Shown: one piece after another, positions 42,535 to 52,224 of the stretch
How positions within the stretch are numbered: the stretch's first letter is position 1
How the letters are laid out: each line of letters opens with the position of its first letter
Assembly: GCF_028198165.1 (NCBI RefSeq)
Contig: NZ_CP116339.1
Span: 3,045,001 to 3,109,000, forward strand
Origin: Pseudoxanthomonas sp. JBR18
GTDB lineage: Bacteria; Pseudomonadota; Gammaproteobacteria; Xanthomonadales; Xanthomonadaceae
Direction: 5' to 3'
DNA: 64,000 nucleotides
The notes under the pieces: generated by a model
Database searches by the model: none
What the model was told of the DNA's origin: nothing
Seen by the model: only the letters and a program-made list of their open reading frames with translations
Program-made: the position numbers and the translations under genes

Positions 42535-45072
42535 GTGCCGAATCGCCATCGCCTTGCCATCGCCGTGTCCGTGACACTGGCCACGCTGATCGCCTCGCCA
42601 GCCTTTGCTACCGATGCTCCCGCCGCCGCACCCAACGATGCGACCACGCTGGACAGGCTGGTGGTCCGCCCGCAGCTGGAAGCGCAGGTGCGCGCGATCG
42701 ACCTCAAGCGCGATTCCAATGCGATCCTCGATGCAGTGGCCGCCGATGATGTGGGCGATTATCCGGACCAGAACGTGGCCGAGTCGCTGTCCCGCCTGCC
42801 GGGCATCAGCGTGACGCGCGATCAGGGCGAAGGCCGCTACGTCGTGGTGCGCGGTCTGGACGCGGCGCTCAACAGCGTGACCGTCGATGGCCTGCATCTG
42901 GGCACGGCCGAAAGCGACAACCGCGCCACGCCGCTGGACACGATCCCCTCCGAGTCGACCGAGCGACTGAAGGTGATCAAGTCGCCCACACCGGACATGC
43001 CGGGTGACTCCATCGGCGGCACCATCGAAGTCGAGTCCGCCTCCGCATTCGACCGTGACGGGCGCAGCCTGCGCGCCAAGGTCGAGGCCAATCATCAGAA
43101 TCTCAGCGGCAAGACCAGCCCGAAGGCTTCGTTCAACTACTCGGACCTGTTCGCCGACGACACCTTCGGTGTGGCGGTGGGAGTGAATTACCAGGACCGC
43201 GAGTTCCAGTCCGACAACACCGAGGGCGAGTACGACACCCTGGACAACGGCGACCTGTTCATGGTCCAGCAGCAGCGTCGCAAGTACTACGTCGATCGCA
43301 AGCGCATCGGCGCCAACCTCAACCTGGACTGGCATCCGGACGCGGACAGCAAGTATTACTTGCGCACGCTCTACAGCGACTACCAGGATGCCGAGACCCG
43401 GCAGAACACCGTCATCGACTTCGACGTGGATGACGTAGTCGCCAACGGCGACGGCACCTACAGCGCCCCGGTGGATGACCTGGGCAAGCGCGTGCGCTAT
43501 CGCACCAAGAAGCAGAAGGCCTACGCGGCCAGCTTCGGGGGCGAGAACCGTCTGACCGATGCGGTGGTCGACTACCAGGTGGGCTACACCAAGACCGAGG
43601 AGCGCGTGCCCGACGAGATCGAAGCCCGCTTCAAGCTCGCCAAGAGCGTGCGCAACGATCTGGAGGCCAGCATCGACCAGACCGGCAGCCTGCCGCGGAT
43701 CGACTTCTCCAATCCCGACTGGGAGTCCAACGACAACTACGCCTTCAACAAGTTCGTGCTGTCGCCGGGTGCCACGGACGACAAGGAGTTCAGCGCCAAG
43801 GTCAACGTGCGTTTCGATGGCGAGCACGGTCGCTACAAGATGGGCCTGCTCGGTCGTTTCCGCGACCGCGACGTGGACAAGGACGAGCCGGAGCTGTCCG
43901 AAGGCCCGGACATCGATCTGACCGACTGGACGGTGTCCGCGCCGGACCATCGCCACAACAGCCTAGGCCAGGCGCTCAGCTCCTCGGCGATGCGTGACTA
44001 TTGGGCGCAGTACGGCGATCTCTACAGCGCCGACGACGGCGATGTGGCCAGCAATGCCGTGGCCGCCCTGGCCGAGGACTACACCTCGCGCGAGGACATC
44101 CTGGCGGCCTACGTGATGGGCACCTGGGACATCGGCGCACTGCGCGTGATCGCCGGCGTGCGCGCGGAAAACACCAGCTTCAGCGCGACCGGCAACCAGA
44201 TCGACGTCGAGGACGAAGAGACCTTCAGCGTCAGCCAGCTCAAGGCCAGCAACAGCTACACCAACGTGTTGCCGGGGCTGCACCTGCGCTGGGATGGTGG
44301 TGATGGTTGGGCGCTGCGTATGGCGTTGAACAAGACCGTCTCGCGCCCGGGCTTCGGCCAGATCGCGCCGCACGCGACGATCAACAACGATGACACGGAA
44401 GTGGAGGTCGGCAACCCGAACCTGGATCCCTACGAGTCGACCAACCTGGACTTCTCCTTCGAAAAGTACCTGGGCGACAGTGGCATCGTCTCGCTGGGCC
44501 TGTTCGAGAAGTGGATCGATGGCTACATCGTCGACACGGTGCGCAACAACGATGCCGACTATGCCGGCTACGACGTGTCCATGGCCATCAACGGCGACAA
44601 CGCGCGGGTGAAGGGCGCCGAGTTCAACTACCAGCAGTCGCTGAGCTTCCTGCCCGAGGGCTGGAACGGGCTGCTGGTTGGCGCCAGCGGCACCTGGCTG
44701 GACACCGATTTCGACCCGGGCCTGGAAGACCGTGCAGGAGAAGACTTCACGCTGCCGCGCGCCTCCAAGCATGTGTACAGCGGCTACCTGGGTTACGAGA
44801 AGTACGGCGTCTCGGCGCGGGTCTCGGCGGTGTATCGCAGTGAGTACCTGGACGAGTTGGGCAAGGGACGTGACTTCGATATCTACGTGGCGCCCAATAC
44901 GCAGCTGGATTTCGGCCTGAGCTACCAGGTCACCGGCAACGTGGAGCTGTACTTCGATGCGTCCAACCTGCTGGACAAGCCGCTGGAGCGTTACCAGGGC
45001 GACCGCTCGCACACCCAGCAGTATGAGGAATACGGCCGCACCTACGCGGTCGGCGTGAAGGTGAAGCTCTGA
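42535..45072 (+). CDS. TonB-dependent receptor of phytate/phosphate group
   Basis: 845 residues from a GTG start. Signal peptide ([20 protein letters not shown]), plug domain with [30 protein letters not shown], the [14 protein letters not shown] region and [13 protein letters not shown], then the barrel ending YAVGVKVKL with a C-terminal hydrophobic residue rather than Phe. The plug type ([13 protein letters not shown]) is the one common in xanthomonad carbohydrate and phosphate receptors. The stop is coupled (TGATG) to a phytase-like gene, so the ligand is probably an organic phosphate such as phytate. Confidence 0.92.
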   Translation: MPNRHRLAIAVSVTLATLIASPAFATDAPAAAPNDATTLDRLVVRPQLEAQVRAIDLKRDSNAILDAVAADDVGDYPDQNVAESLSRLPGISVTRDQGEGRYVVVRGLDAALNSVTVDGLHLGTAESDNRATPLDTIPSESTERLKVIKSPTPDMPGDSIGGTIEVESASAFDRDGRSLRAKVEANHQNLSGKTSPKASFNYSDLFADDTFGVAVGVNYQDREFQSDNTEGEYDTLDNGDLFMVQQQRRKYYVDRKRIGANLNLDWHPDADSKYYLRTLYSDYQDAETRQNTVIDFDVDDVVANGDGTYSAPVDDLGKRVRYRTKKQKAYAASFGGENRLTDAVVDYQVGYTKTEERVPDEIEARFKLAKSVRNDLEASIDQTGSLPRIDFSNPDWESNDNYAFNKFVLSPGATDDKEFSAKVNVRFDGEHGRYKMGLLGRFRDRDVDKDEPELSEGPDIDLTDWTVSAPDHRHNSLGQALSSSAMRDYWAQYGDLYSADDGDVASNAVAALAEDYTSREDILAAYVMGTWDIGALRVIAGVRAENTSFSATGNQIDVEDEETFSVSQLKASNSYTNVLPGLHLRWDGGDGWALRMALNKTVSRPGFGQIAPHATINNDDTEVEVGNPNLDPYESTNLDFSFEKYLGDSGIVSLGLFEKWIDGYIVDTVRNNDADYAGYDVSMAINGDNARVKGAEFNYQQSLSFLPEGWNGLLVGASGTWLDTDFDPGLEDRAGEDFTLPRASKHVYSGYLGYEKYGVSARVSAVYRSEYLDELGKGRDFDIYVAPNTQLDFGLSYQVTGNVELYFDASNLLDKPLERYQGDRSHTQQYEEYGRTYAVGVKVKL

Positions 45073-46247
45073 TGGCGGCGGTGTCCCTGTTGCGCGGCTC
45101 GGCCGCGCTGGCCCTGGCGTGCGCGCTGCTCTCGGCCTGCCACCCGGCGCAGGACGCCGCGCCGGCCGCTTCGACGCCCGCGCCGACGGTGGCCGATGCC
45201 GCCGACCGCGAGCCCGACGAGTCCGCCGAGCATGATCCCCTGCTCAGCGAGGCCAACATCCCGCATGCGGTGGTGGACGAAGCGTTCGTCACCCCCTCCA
45301 CGCCGGCGGACAACCTCGATTCGCCCGCCGCCTGGGAGGCCCCGGACGGCGAGCGTTGGGTGATCACCACCGCCAAGAAGACCGGCGAGCTGGTGGTGTT
45401 CGATGGCGATACCGGTGAGCGCCTGCGCACCGTTGGCGGCAAGGGGGCTGCACCGGGCCAACTGGACCGGCCCAATGGCATCGCGGTGGTGGGCGACCTG
45501 GCCCTGGTGGTCGAGCGCGATAACCACCGCGTGCAGGCCTTCTCGCTGCCGGCGTTCAAATCGGTGGCGGTGTTCGGCGCTGCGGAGCTGAAGAAGCCCT
45601 ACGGCCTGTGGGCGCATGAGAAGGACGGTGGCATCGAAGTCATCGTCAGCGACAACTACATGCTGGGCGCCGACGAGGAAACCGTCCCGCCACTGGCCGA
45701 CCTGGGCCAGCGCTTCCGTCGCTACCAACTGGCGCGCCAGGGCGATGCGTGGAAGGCGACGCTGACCCAGACCTTCGGCGACACCACCCAGGCAGGTGCG
45801 ATCCGCGTGGCCGAGTCGGTGTTCGGTGATCCGACCAACGACCGCCTGCTGCTGGCCGAAGAAGATGTGCCGGCAGGCACGCGCCTGCGCGAGTACAGGC
45901 TGTCCGACGGCACCTATGCGGGCAAGGACATCGGCGCGGACCTGTACAAGGCCCAGGCCGAAGGTATCGCCCTGCTGGCCTGCCCGGATGGCAGCGGCTA
46001 CTGGATCGGCACCGACCAGTTCAAGGATCGCAGCCTGTTCCACGTGTTCGACCGCAAGACCCTGGCGCCGGTCGGTGCGTTCTCCGGCAAGGTCACCGCC
46101 AACACCGACGGGGTGTGGATGGATGCCCGTGGGGATGCGCGCTTCCCGCAGGGCGTGCTGTACGCGCTGCACGACGATCAGGCGGTGGCGGCGTTCGACT
46201 GGCGCGACATCGCCAAGACGTTGAAGCTGAAGGCATGCGCGCCTTGA
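45072..46247 (+). CDS. Phytase-like beta-propeller lipoprotein
   Basis: 391 residues. Lipobox LLSAC at about residue 23. The mature protein shows propeller-blade repeats of the 3-phytase (BPP) family: GELVVFDGDTGERLRTVGG, GQLDRPNGIAVVGDLALVVERDNHRVQAF, AEGIALLACPDGSGYWIGTDQF and NTDGVWMDARGDARFPQGVLYALHD, reported in short pieces. Acidic residues typical of the calcium sites are present. It would release phosphate from phytate at the cell surface or periplasm. Coupled to both neighbours by TGATG. Confidence 0.82.
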   Translation: MAAVSLLRGSAALALACALLSACHPAQDAAPAASTPAPTVADAADREPDESAEHDPLLSEANIPHAVVDEAFVTPSTPADNLDSPAAWEAPDGERWVITTAKKTGELVVFDGDTGERLRTVGGKGAAPGQLDRPNGIAVVGDLALVVERDNHRVQAFSLPAFKSVAVFGAAELKKPYGLWAHEKDGGIEVIVSDNYMLGADEETVPPLADLGQRFRRYQLARQGDAWKATLTQTFGDTTQAGAIRVAESVFGDPTNDRLLLAEEDVPAGTRLREYRLSDGTYAGKDIGADLYKAQAEGIALLACPDGSGYWIGTDQFKDRSLFHVFDRKTLAPVGAFSGKVTANTDGVWMDARGDARFPQGVLYALHDDQAVAAFDWRDIAKTLKLKACAP

Positions 46248-47620
46248 TGGGGCGCATTCGCAGCGGCCTGCTGCTTGGGGTGTGCTGCCTCGCCGGGCTG
46301 AGCGGCGTCGCGGCGCAGGCGCAGGTCGAGCCCAACACGCAGGTGCCCCCGGGCAGCACGCATTACGCGGCCACCGGATTTCCGGACCGCATCGTCGCCT
46401 CGCCGGCGCAGGATGCCGCCACCGGCTTTGCCGTGGCCTGGCGCACCGATGCCAGTGTCTCGCAGCCGGCGCTGGAACTGGTGGTGGCCAGCGATTCGCC
46501 GGACCTGGGGCCGCCGCGGGTGTTCAAGGCCGACACGCGGGTCTTGCAGACCGAAAACGGCGTTGCGCATCACCATCGCGTCGACATCGATGGGCTCAAG
46601 CCAAACACGCTGTATGCCTATCGCGTGCAGGGCCACGACACCTGGGGCAGCTGGAACCACTTCCGCACTGCGGCGCCCGCAGGGACGCCGCTGACGCTGC
46701 TGTATTTCGGCGACACCCAGAACAAGAACCTCAGCCTGGTCTCACGGGTCCTGCGCCAGGCCTGGCGCAGCACGCCCGATGCACGGCTGGCGCTGTTCGC
46801 CGGCGACCTGGTCAGTGGCAAGGATGGCGTGGACGACAGCGAGTGGGCCGAGTGGTTCGAGGCCGGGCGCTGGCTGCTGGAAGGCACGGCAGTCGCACCG
46901 GCCCCGGGCAACCATGAGTATCACGAAGAATTCGAGGACACTCCGCAGCAGCGGCGCGTGCTCGGCGGCCACTGGCCGGTGACGTTCGCGCTGCCGAGGA
47001 ATGGCCCGACTGCCACCGCGCAGACCACCTATTGGTTCGACTACCAGGACGTGCGGATCGCGGTGATCGACGGGACCTCGGCGCTGGACCTGGGCACCGG
47101 TGCGGCGCAGGCGGCGTGGCTGGACCACGTGCTGACCGGCAACCCACACCCTTGGTCGATCGTCGTGATCCATCAGCCGTTCTATTCCCCGCGCGCGGCA
47201 CGTGACAATGCGCTGCTGGTGGAGCAGGTGCTGCCGGTGATCCGCAGGCACAGGGTCGACCTGGTGCTGCAGGGCCATGACCATACCTACGGCCGTCGCG
47301 GCGATACCGACAACCCGACCACACCGGTGTTCATCGTCTCTGTGGCCGGGCCCAAGCAATACCGGCTGTCGGATGACGCACGCAAGACGATGCAACCGGT
47401 GGGCGAGGACACCCAGTTCTACCAGGTCCTGAAGATCGATCCGCAGCATCTGTCCTACGAATCGCGCACCGCCACCGGTCGGCTGTACGACGCGTTCGAG
47501 GTGGTGCGCGAAGCTGACGGTGGCAAGCGTCTGATTGAGCGGACCGATGGACGTATCGCCCCGCGCGACTGTGCGCGTGGCGAGTCACCCAAGGGCCGCG
47601 AGGATCGCTGCTGGGAATGA
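46247..47620 (+). CDS. Purple acid phosphatase-type metallophosphoesterase
   Basis: 457 residues. Signal peptide (GLLLGVCCLAGLSGVAAQA), an N-terminal fibronectin-like domain (LKPNTLYAYRVQG) and the metallophosphoesterase domain with GDTQ, FAGDLV, PGNHEYH, VIHQPFYS and GHDHTYGR, the full dimetal set. A periplasmic phosphomonoesterase is expected. The ATG at 46247 uses the same TGATG coupling as the gene before; an in-frame ATG at 46235 is an alternative that overlaps more. Confidence 0.9.
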   Translation: MGRIRSGLLLGVCCLAGLSGVAAQAQVEPNTQVPPGSTHYAATGFPDRIVASPAQDAATGFAVAWRTDASVSQPALELVVASDSPDLGPPRVFKADTRVLQTENGVAHHHRVDIDGLKPNTLYAYRVQGHDTWGSWNHFRTAAPAGTPLTLLYFGDTQNKNLSLVSRVLRQAWRSTPDARLALFAGDLVSGKDGVDDSEWAEWFEAGRWLLEGTAVAPAPGNHEYHEEFEDTPQQRRVLGGHWPVTFALPRNGPTATAQTTYWFDYQDVRIAVIDGTSALDLGTGAAQAAWLDHVLTGNPHPWSIVVIHQPFYSPRAARDNALLVEQVLPVIRRHRVDLVLQGHDHTYGRRGDTDNPTTPVFIVSVAGPKQYRLSDDARKTMQPVGEDTQFYQVLKIDPQHLSYESRTATGRLYDAFEVVREADGGKRLIERTDGRIAPRDCARGESPKGREDRCWE

Positions 47621-47737
47621 GCCAGTTTCGCCGACACGGGCTGACGGTTTTGGAGCGTCATCAGCCCTCCGCACCCAACGCCCCAAGCCTGGATCGGTGA
47701 TCCGGCGCCTGGCCCCCTTCGTCCCGAGGAACCCACG

Positions 47738-48361
47738 ATGCGCTTCAAACTTTTCTTCTGTGCCGCCATGGTGCTCGTTGCCGTGCCCGCCCTGGCCCAG
47801 GGCCCGGAGTTCATGCGCAACCCGCTGCATGTGCCTCAGCCCAAGGCCGCGCCGGCCGAAGCGCGGGTCATGATCGAAATCCCCGCCGGCAGCTTCACCA
47901 AGTACGAGACGCGCGAGGATGGGCTGGTCTTCGTCGACCGTTTCCAGTCCATGCCGGTGACCTATCCGGCCAACTACGGCTCCATGCCCAGCACGCTGGC
48001 CGGCGACGGCGATCCGTTGGATGCGCTGGTCTTGACGCGTGAGCCACTGCATCCGGGTGTGCTGATCGACTTCCGCCCGATCGGCGTGCTGCGCATGATC
48101 GACAAGGGCGAGCACGACGAGAAGATCATCGGCGTGCCCACCGACAAGGTCGACCCCACCTACGCGGACATCCAGGACCTGAAGGACCTGCCGGAGATCG
48201 AACGCCAGCGCATCGAGGCCTTCTTCCGCGTCTACAAGGACCTGCCGGCCGGGCGCAATACCGTGCAGCTCAATGGCTGGGGCGATGCGGCCGAGGCGCG
48301 CGCACTGATCGCCGAGGCGGTGAAACGCGGGCAAGGACGCGCGGCACGGGCCGGGGAATGA
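47738..48361 (+). CDS. Exported inorganic pyrophosphatase
   Basis: 207 residues, family I pyrophosphatase. The signature DGDPLDALVL and the active-site context KYETREDGLVFVDRF, YPANYG are visible. Unlike the usual cytosolic Ppa it starts with a signal peptide (MRFKLFFCAAMVLVAVPALAQG), so it should act in the periplasm, turning pyrophosphate into phosphate. It lies 117 bases after the acid phosphatase gene, with CGAGGA before the ATG, and extends the phosphate-gathering group. Not the essential housekeeping copy, which should be elsewhere. Confidence 0.9.
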   Translation: MRFKLFFCAAMVLVAVPALAQGPEFMRNPLHVPQPKAAPAEARVMIEIPAGSFTKYETREDGLVFVDRFQSMPVTYPANYGSMPSTLAGDGDPLDALVLTREPLHPGVLIDFRPIGVLRMIDKGEHDEKIIGVPTDKVDPTYADIQDLKDLPEIERQRIEAFFRVYKDLPAGRNTVQLNGWGDAAEARALIAEAVKRGQGRAARAGE

Positions 48362-48512
48362 CAGTGGGTAAAAACTTGTTGAAGTCGAGATATTTTTTGT
48401 GATCTAGTTGTCTTATGGGCTGGATACGGAGATGCTGGCCCTTCTGGCACCGCCTGATCACGCCGCACTCGGCGTTGACGTTCTCCCCGCCAAGCGACAT
48501 GGGAGCGTCCTT

Positions 48513-49220
48513 GTGATCCCTCAGATTTTCCATTTGACCGCACCGACCCTGGAGCTGAGCTGGGAGGAACGCCAGATGCGTCGCCGCATGGAGCGCACGC
48601 TGGTGGGCTGGCAAGGGCATCTGTGGGATGACGCCGCCAACGATGCACTGATCCGAGAGCACTTTCCGCAGTTCCATGAACAGTACGCGAGGATTGCCTT
48701 CGGTGTCATGCAGGCCGATATCGCGCGTTGTGCGTACATGCACGCCTTCGGCGGCTTCTATTTCGACACGGACTACAAGCTGCTCAAGCCGATGGACGCG
48801 CACCTGATGTCCAAGGTGTGCGTCCTGCCGCTTGAAGAGGGCGCTGAAGGGACACAGGATTTCAAGATTGGCAACGCGGTGCTCGGCTCACAGGCAGGCC
48901 ACCCATTCTGGTCGGCGTTCATCGCGCACATCTTCCAGGCACATGCGCCTGAAGTGCTTGAAGATCATCGCCGGATTCCCTTGATCTCTGGCCCGCGAGG
49001 CATGACCTTGTTCTATCTTGCCAATCGAGATCGCTTTGGCGATGTCTATTTCCCACCGCGCAACGCCTTCCACCCGGACCGCACCTGGTTTGGACTCGGC
49101 CAGCGCGCAGGCGAAGCCGCGTTTGGCTCCCATCTGTGCTGGGCTTCCTGGCGTGGCAAGAGCCCGCGGCGTGCGGTGACCAACTACCTGCGTCGCAAAC
49201 TCACCGCCGCGCCGATTTGA
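48513..49220 (+). CDS. GT32-like glycosyltransferase
   Basis: 235 residues from the GTG at 48513, chosen because GGGAG lies seven bases upstream and the family N-terminus is then intact (MIPQIFHLTAP, compare MIPKIIHQ). The DXD metal/nucleotide motif is in AFGGFYFDTDYKLLKPM. OCH1-type bacterial members add hexoses to surface glycans. The gene stands alone between the pyrophosphatase and an aminotransferase; lower GC in the 150 bases upstream hints at acquisition. Confidence 0.82.
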   Translation: MIPQIFHLTAPTLELSWEERQMRRRMERTLVGWQGHLWDDAANDALIREHFPQFHEQYARIAFGVMQADIARCAYMHAFGGFYFDTDYKLLKPMDAHLMSKVCVLPLEEGAEGTQDFKIGNAVLGSQAGHPFWSAFIAHIFQAHAPEVLEDHRRIPLISGPRGMTLFYLANRDRFGDVYFPPRNAFHPDRTWFGLGQRAGEAAFGSHLCWASWRGKSPRRAVTNYLRRKLTAAPI

Positions 49221-49231
49221 GCGAGGAGGCA

Positions 49232-49264
49232 CGAAAAAAGCCCGCTAACCGCGGGCTTTTTTCG
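49232..49264. terminator. Bidirectional terminator
   Basis: Stem AAAAAAGCCCGC with GCGGGCTTTTTT around TAACC. It serves the glycosyltransferase gene on the plus strand and the aminotransferase gene on the minus strand. Confidence 0.93.
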
Positions 49265-49280
49265 TGTGGGGCCGCCGGCC

Positions 49281-50780
49281 TCAGGCGGCCTTGGCCTCGC
49301 GCAGGCGCGGCCCTTCGCGCAGGGCGCGGCCGACCAGGCCGACCAGCAGGTCCAGTTCGTCCTCGGCGATGGTGAACGGTGGCGTGAACCGCAGCGAGTT
49401 GGCGCCGCCGTGGATCACGTTGAGCCCGTGCATGCGCAGCCATTCCTCGGTGGAGCCCGCGCCGTAGCACTTGAAATGCGGGGCCAGCTCGCAGGAGAAC
49501 AGCAGCCCGGTGCCCTGCACATTGGTGATCAGCCCGCCGAGCTCGGCCTTGAGCCGCTCCAGCTTGGCCACGGCCTGTGCACCGCGGGTGCGGATGTTGT
49601 CCCGCACGGCCGGGGTGAGCAGGCTCAGGGTGGCGCAGGCGGTGTCCAGGGCGCGCGGGTTGGAGGTCATGGTGTTGCCGTAGACGCCCTTGCGGTACAG
49701 CGCGGCGGTGGCCTCGGTCACCGCCAGCACCGACAGCGGATACTGGGCGGCGTTGAGCGCCTTGGAGTAGGTCTCCAGGTCCGGCGCCTCCAGACCCTCG
49801 AAGCCCGGGTAGTCCACGACCGACAGCACGCCGTGGGCGCGCAGGCCGGCCTGGATCGAATCCACCAGCAGCAGGCTGCCATGGGCGCGCGTCAGTTCGC
49901 GCGCGGCGGCGTAGAAGGCCGGCGGCAGCGCCCTACCCGGATCGCCTTCGCCCATCACCGGCTCCAGGAACACGGCCTCGACGAACCAGCCATTGGCATC
50001 GGCATCGGCGAAGACCTGGCGCAACGCGGCTTCGTCATAGGGCGCCACGGCAATGACCGAGTCCTCGCCGCGATAGCTGGCCAGGTGCTGCTGGTAGGTC
50101 TTGCGGGTGGAATCCGAGTACAGCCCCGGCTTGTCGGTGCGGCCATGGAAGCTGCCCTTGACCACCACGCGCTTGAGGGTACGGCCCGCGTGGCGCGCGC
50201 CCGGATCGGTCATCAGCTTGGCGTTGATGTCGGCGATGCGCGCGGCCAGGCCAACCGACTCAGAGCCCGAATTCAGGCACAGGAATTTCGCATACGGGCA
50301 GCCATCCGGGCGGGTGTGGCCGATCTCGGCACGCATCGCACGCTCGAAGCGCAGCTGCGACAGGCTGGGCGTCATGATGTTGGCCATGGCCTGGGGACGG
50401 GCCATCGCGTCCAGCACAGCCTCGGGCGTATGGCCGAAGCCGATCATTCCGTAGCCACCGGCATCGAAGAGCACCGCACCCTTGAGGGTGACCACCCAGG
50501 GCCCACGCGCGGCGAGGGCCACGTACGGGTTGACCGCATCGTCCGCATAGAAATTGACGTAGCCGGCCTGCAGGCGCGCGACCTGCTCGACCTCGTCCAG
50601 ATCCAAGAGGTCATCAAACTCGGCGGCCAGGGCCTCGAACTGGGCGGCGGCGGCGCCGATGGCCTGGCCGAGTTCGGGATGCGAGCCGGCGAGGCGCTCC
50701 AGGGTCGCGTCATCCAGGCCGGTGGTCTGGCGGGCGCCGGCGCGGGCGCGCAGCGGGGCGAGGGAAGCGATCACGGACAT
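49281..50780 (-). CDS. Class III PLP-dependent aminotransferase
   Basis: 499 residues. Class III features: FDAGGYGMIGFGHTPEAVLDA, LNSGSESVGLAARIA, KGSFHGRTDKPGL (with His), EPVMGEGDP, LLVDSIQAG and the probable PLP lysine in LETYSKALNAAQYPLS. It probably moves amino groups from an amine or omega-amino acid. The substrate is unknown. AGGAGG stands five bases before the ATG at 50780. Divergent from an Lrp/AsnC regulator, a common pairing in which the regulator senses an amino acid and controls the aminotransferase. Confidence 0.88.
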   Translation of the reverse strand: MSVIASLAPLRARAGARQTTGLDDATLERLAGSHPELGQAIGAAAAQFEALAAEFDDLLDLDEVEQVARLQAGYVNFYADDAVNPYVALAARGPWVVTLKGAVLFDAGGYGMIGFGHTPEAVLDAMARPQAMANIMTPSLSQLRFERAMRAEIGHTRPDGCPYAKFLCLNSGSESVGLAARIADINAKLMTDPGARHAGRTLKRVVVKGSFHGRTDKPGLYSDSTRKTYQQHLASYRGEDSVIAVAPYDEAALRQVFADADANGWFVEAVFLEPVMGEGDPGRALPPAFYAAARELTRAHGSLLLVDSIQAGLRAHGVLSVVDYPGFEGLEAPDLETYSKALNAAQYPLSVLAVTEATAALYRKGVYGNTMTSNPRALDTACATLSLLTPAVRDNIRTRGAQAVAKLERLKAELGGLITNVQGTGLLFSCELAPHFKCYGAGSTEEWLRMHGLNVIHGGANSLRFTPPFTIAEDELDLLVGLVGRALREGPRLREAKAA

Positions 50781-50903
50781 GGAACCTCCTGGCGGCAAGG
50801 GTGGAAAGTGTGGCGGCAGGCCTGACGGCGCCGACTTGCTTCCATTATTGGGACATCCTGCGGTGGATTGGCAGGTATGATCCGGGCACTTCATCGGCTT
50901 TTT

Positions 50904-50918
50904 TCGTCGAATCGACGA
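50904..50918. promoter_or_regulatory. Inverted repeat, candidate Lrp-type operator
   Basis: TCGTCGAATCGACGA is a perfect 15-base odd palindrome, 12 bases before the Lrp-type gene and 124 bases from the aminotransferase start. Position in a divergent promoter region suggests autoregulation. Confidence 0.45.
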
Positions 50919-50930
50919 GTGGTTCTGTAC

Positions 50931-51365
50931 ATGGCGACGATTTCCACTTCCGACCAGGCCTTGATCGCCATCCTGCGCGAGGACGCCCGTGCGCCCGTGT
51001 CTGAGATTGCGCGCCGCCTGGGCGTGTCGCGCACGACCGCGCAGAGCCGGTTGCAGAAACTGGAGCGGCAAGGGGTGATCGCCGGCTACGGTGTGCGCCT
51101 GCGCGACGACGTGGAACATGGCCATATCCGCGCCCACATCCTGGTGACGGTGCGGCCCAAGCAGATGGTGGCGGTGACCAATGCCCTGCGCGCGATGGCC
51201 CAGGTACGCGCCCTGCATTCGGTCAGCGGTCCGCACGATCTGATCGCCATCGGCATGGCGCCGACCGTGGGCGAAATGGATGAACTGACCGACCGGATCG
51301 GGGCTATCGATGGGGTGGAGCGCACGACCTCCTCGATCATCCTGTCGACCAAGTTCGAACGCTGA
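50931..51365 (+). CDS. Lrp/AsnC family transcriptional regulator
   Basis: 144 residues from the ATG at 50931. The N-terminal helix-turn-helix is LIAILREDARAPVSEIARRLGVSRTTAQSRLQKLERQGVI; the C-terminal RAM-type effector domain holds ILVTVRPKQMVAVTNALRAM and SGPHDLIAIG. Dimers or octamers binding an amino acid are typical. It is divergent from the class III aminotransferase and likely controls it. A longer frame from 50868 would include the palindrome, so the later start is preferred. Confidence 0.9.
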   Translation: MATISTSDQALIAILREDARAPVSEIARRLGVSRTTAQSRLQKLERQGVIAGYGVRLRDDVEHGHIRAHILVTVRPKQMVAVTNALRAMAQVRALHSVSGPHDLIAIGMAPTVGEMDELTDRIGAIDGVERTTSSIILSTKFER

Positions 51366-51540
51366 GCGGATGCGGGCAGGGCGCGCATCACCTTCATCGC
51401 GTCGCGCTCCCTCAGGCAGGCGGCTCGACCGCATCGCGTTCCTTCATCGCGCTGTTTCTGCACTGCATTCCAATTTGACAGGCTCCCTTGCGGTGACGAC
51501 CATTCCCGCAAGGCTTGCCGATTCCCCGTGGAAGGATCCC

Positions 51541-52224
51541 ATGACGCGCCCCCAGCTCCGTCTGTTTGCCGCCCCCGCGCTGTTGTTCGCCCTGGCCGCC
51601 TGTTCTCCTTCGGATTCAAGGACCGATATGAATGCTGTGACCTCATCGACTGCCGATCACGGCGGCACCGCCGCGTCCGCGCGCAACCCCGCGCCAAAGG
51701 ATGCCTACCGCGTCACCATGACCATCAAGGAAGCGCCCGGGCCGTTTGGCTGGATGAAGGCCTTGGCGCAGTACGACGTGGTCAACAAGGAGTGCCTGAG
51801 CCCGCCGAAGGACAATCCCGGCGGCCGCAGCGCGCCGGTGCCCACTGACGACGTGGAAGTCCCGCTGCGGAAGATCTCCGACACCGAGTACGAGGCCGTC
51901 GTCTACGCCGACCAGATGCTCGACCAGGACTACACCGGACGCGGCGTCTGCCACTGGAAGCTGATCCAGCTTAGGGTGCACATGAAGGCGACGGGCGCCG
52001 ATGGCGAGACGCTCTTCATTCCCAGCATCCAGGATCAGAAGTTGATCCCTGCCGAGCAGGAAACGGTCTACTTCAACAAGATCTCTTATCCACGGCTGGT
52101 GTCGTCGGCATTGGACGAGCCGCTGGATACGGGCGAGTCGGATCGATCGAGATTCGGTGCTTCAATCCGTGACGATGATCTTTTCACCGTGACATTTGTT
52201 CCGCACAAGGATGGCGTGCCATGA
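51541..52224 (+). CDS. Lipoprotein, probable immunity protein of T4SS effector
   Basis: 227 residues. Signal peptide with lipobox LAAC (about residue 20), then a Ser/Thr/Ala-rich linker and a beta-rich domain. No enzymatic motif. Its gene overlaps a putative lipase effector by ATGA. In Xanthomonadales the bacteria-killing T4SS effectors (X-Tfe) are encoded beside lipoprotein immunity proteins (X-Tfi) that protect the producer's periplasm, so that role is inferred. GGAAGGA precedes the ATG. A perfect TTGACA at 51475 could be a promoter -35, but no good -10 follows. Confidence 0.7.
   Translation: MTRPQLRLFAAPALLFALAACSPSDSRTDMNAVTSSTADHGGTAASARNPAPKDAYRVTMTIKEAPGPFGWMKALAQYDVVNKECLSPPKDNPGGRSAPVPTDDVEVPLRKISDTEYEAVVYADQMLDQDYTGRGVCHWKLIQLRVHMKATGADGETLFIPSIQDQKLIPAEQETVYFNKISYPRLVSSALDEPLDTGESDRSRFGASIRDDDLFTVTFVPHKDGVP

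Noticed and set aside
47641..47690. Hairpin GGGCTGA/TCAGCCC between acid phosphatase and pyrophosphatase genes as terminator
   Set aside because: The stem is short and no T-run follows; read-through is just as likely.
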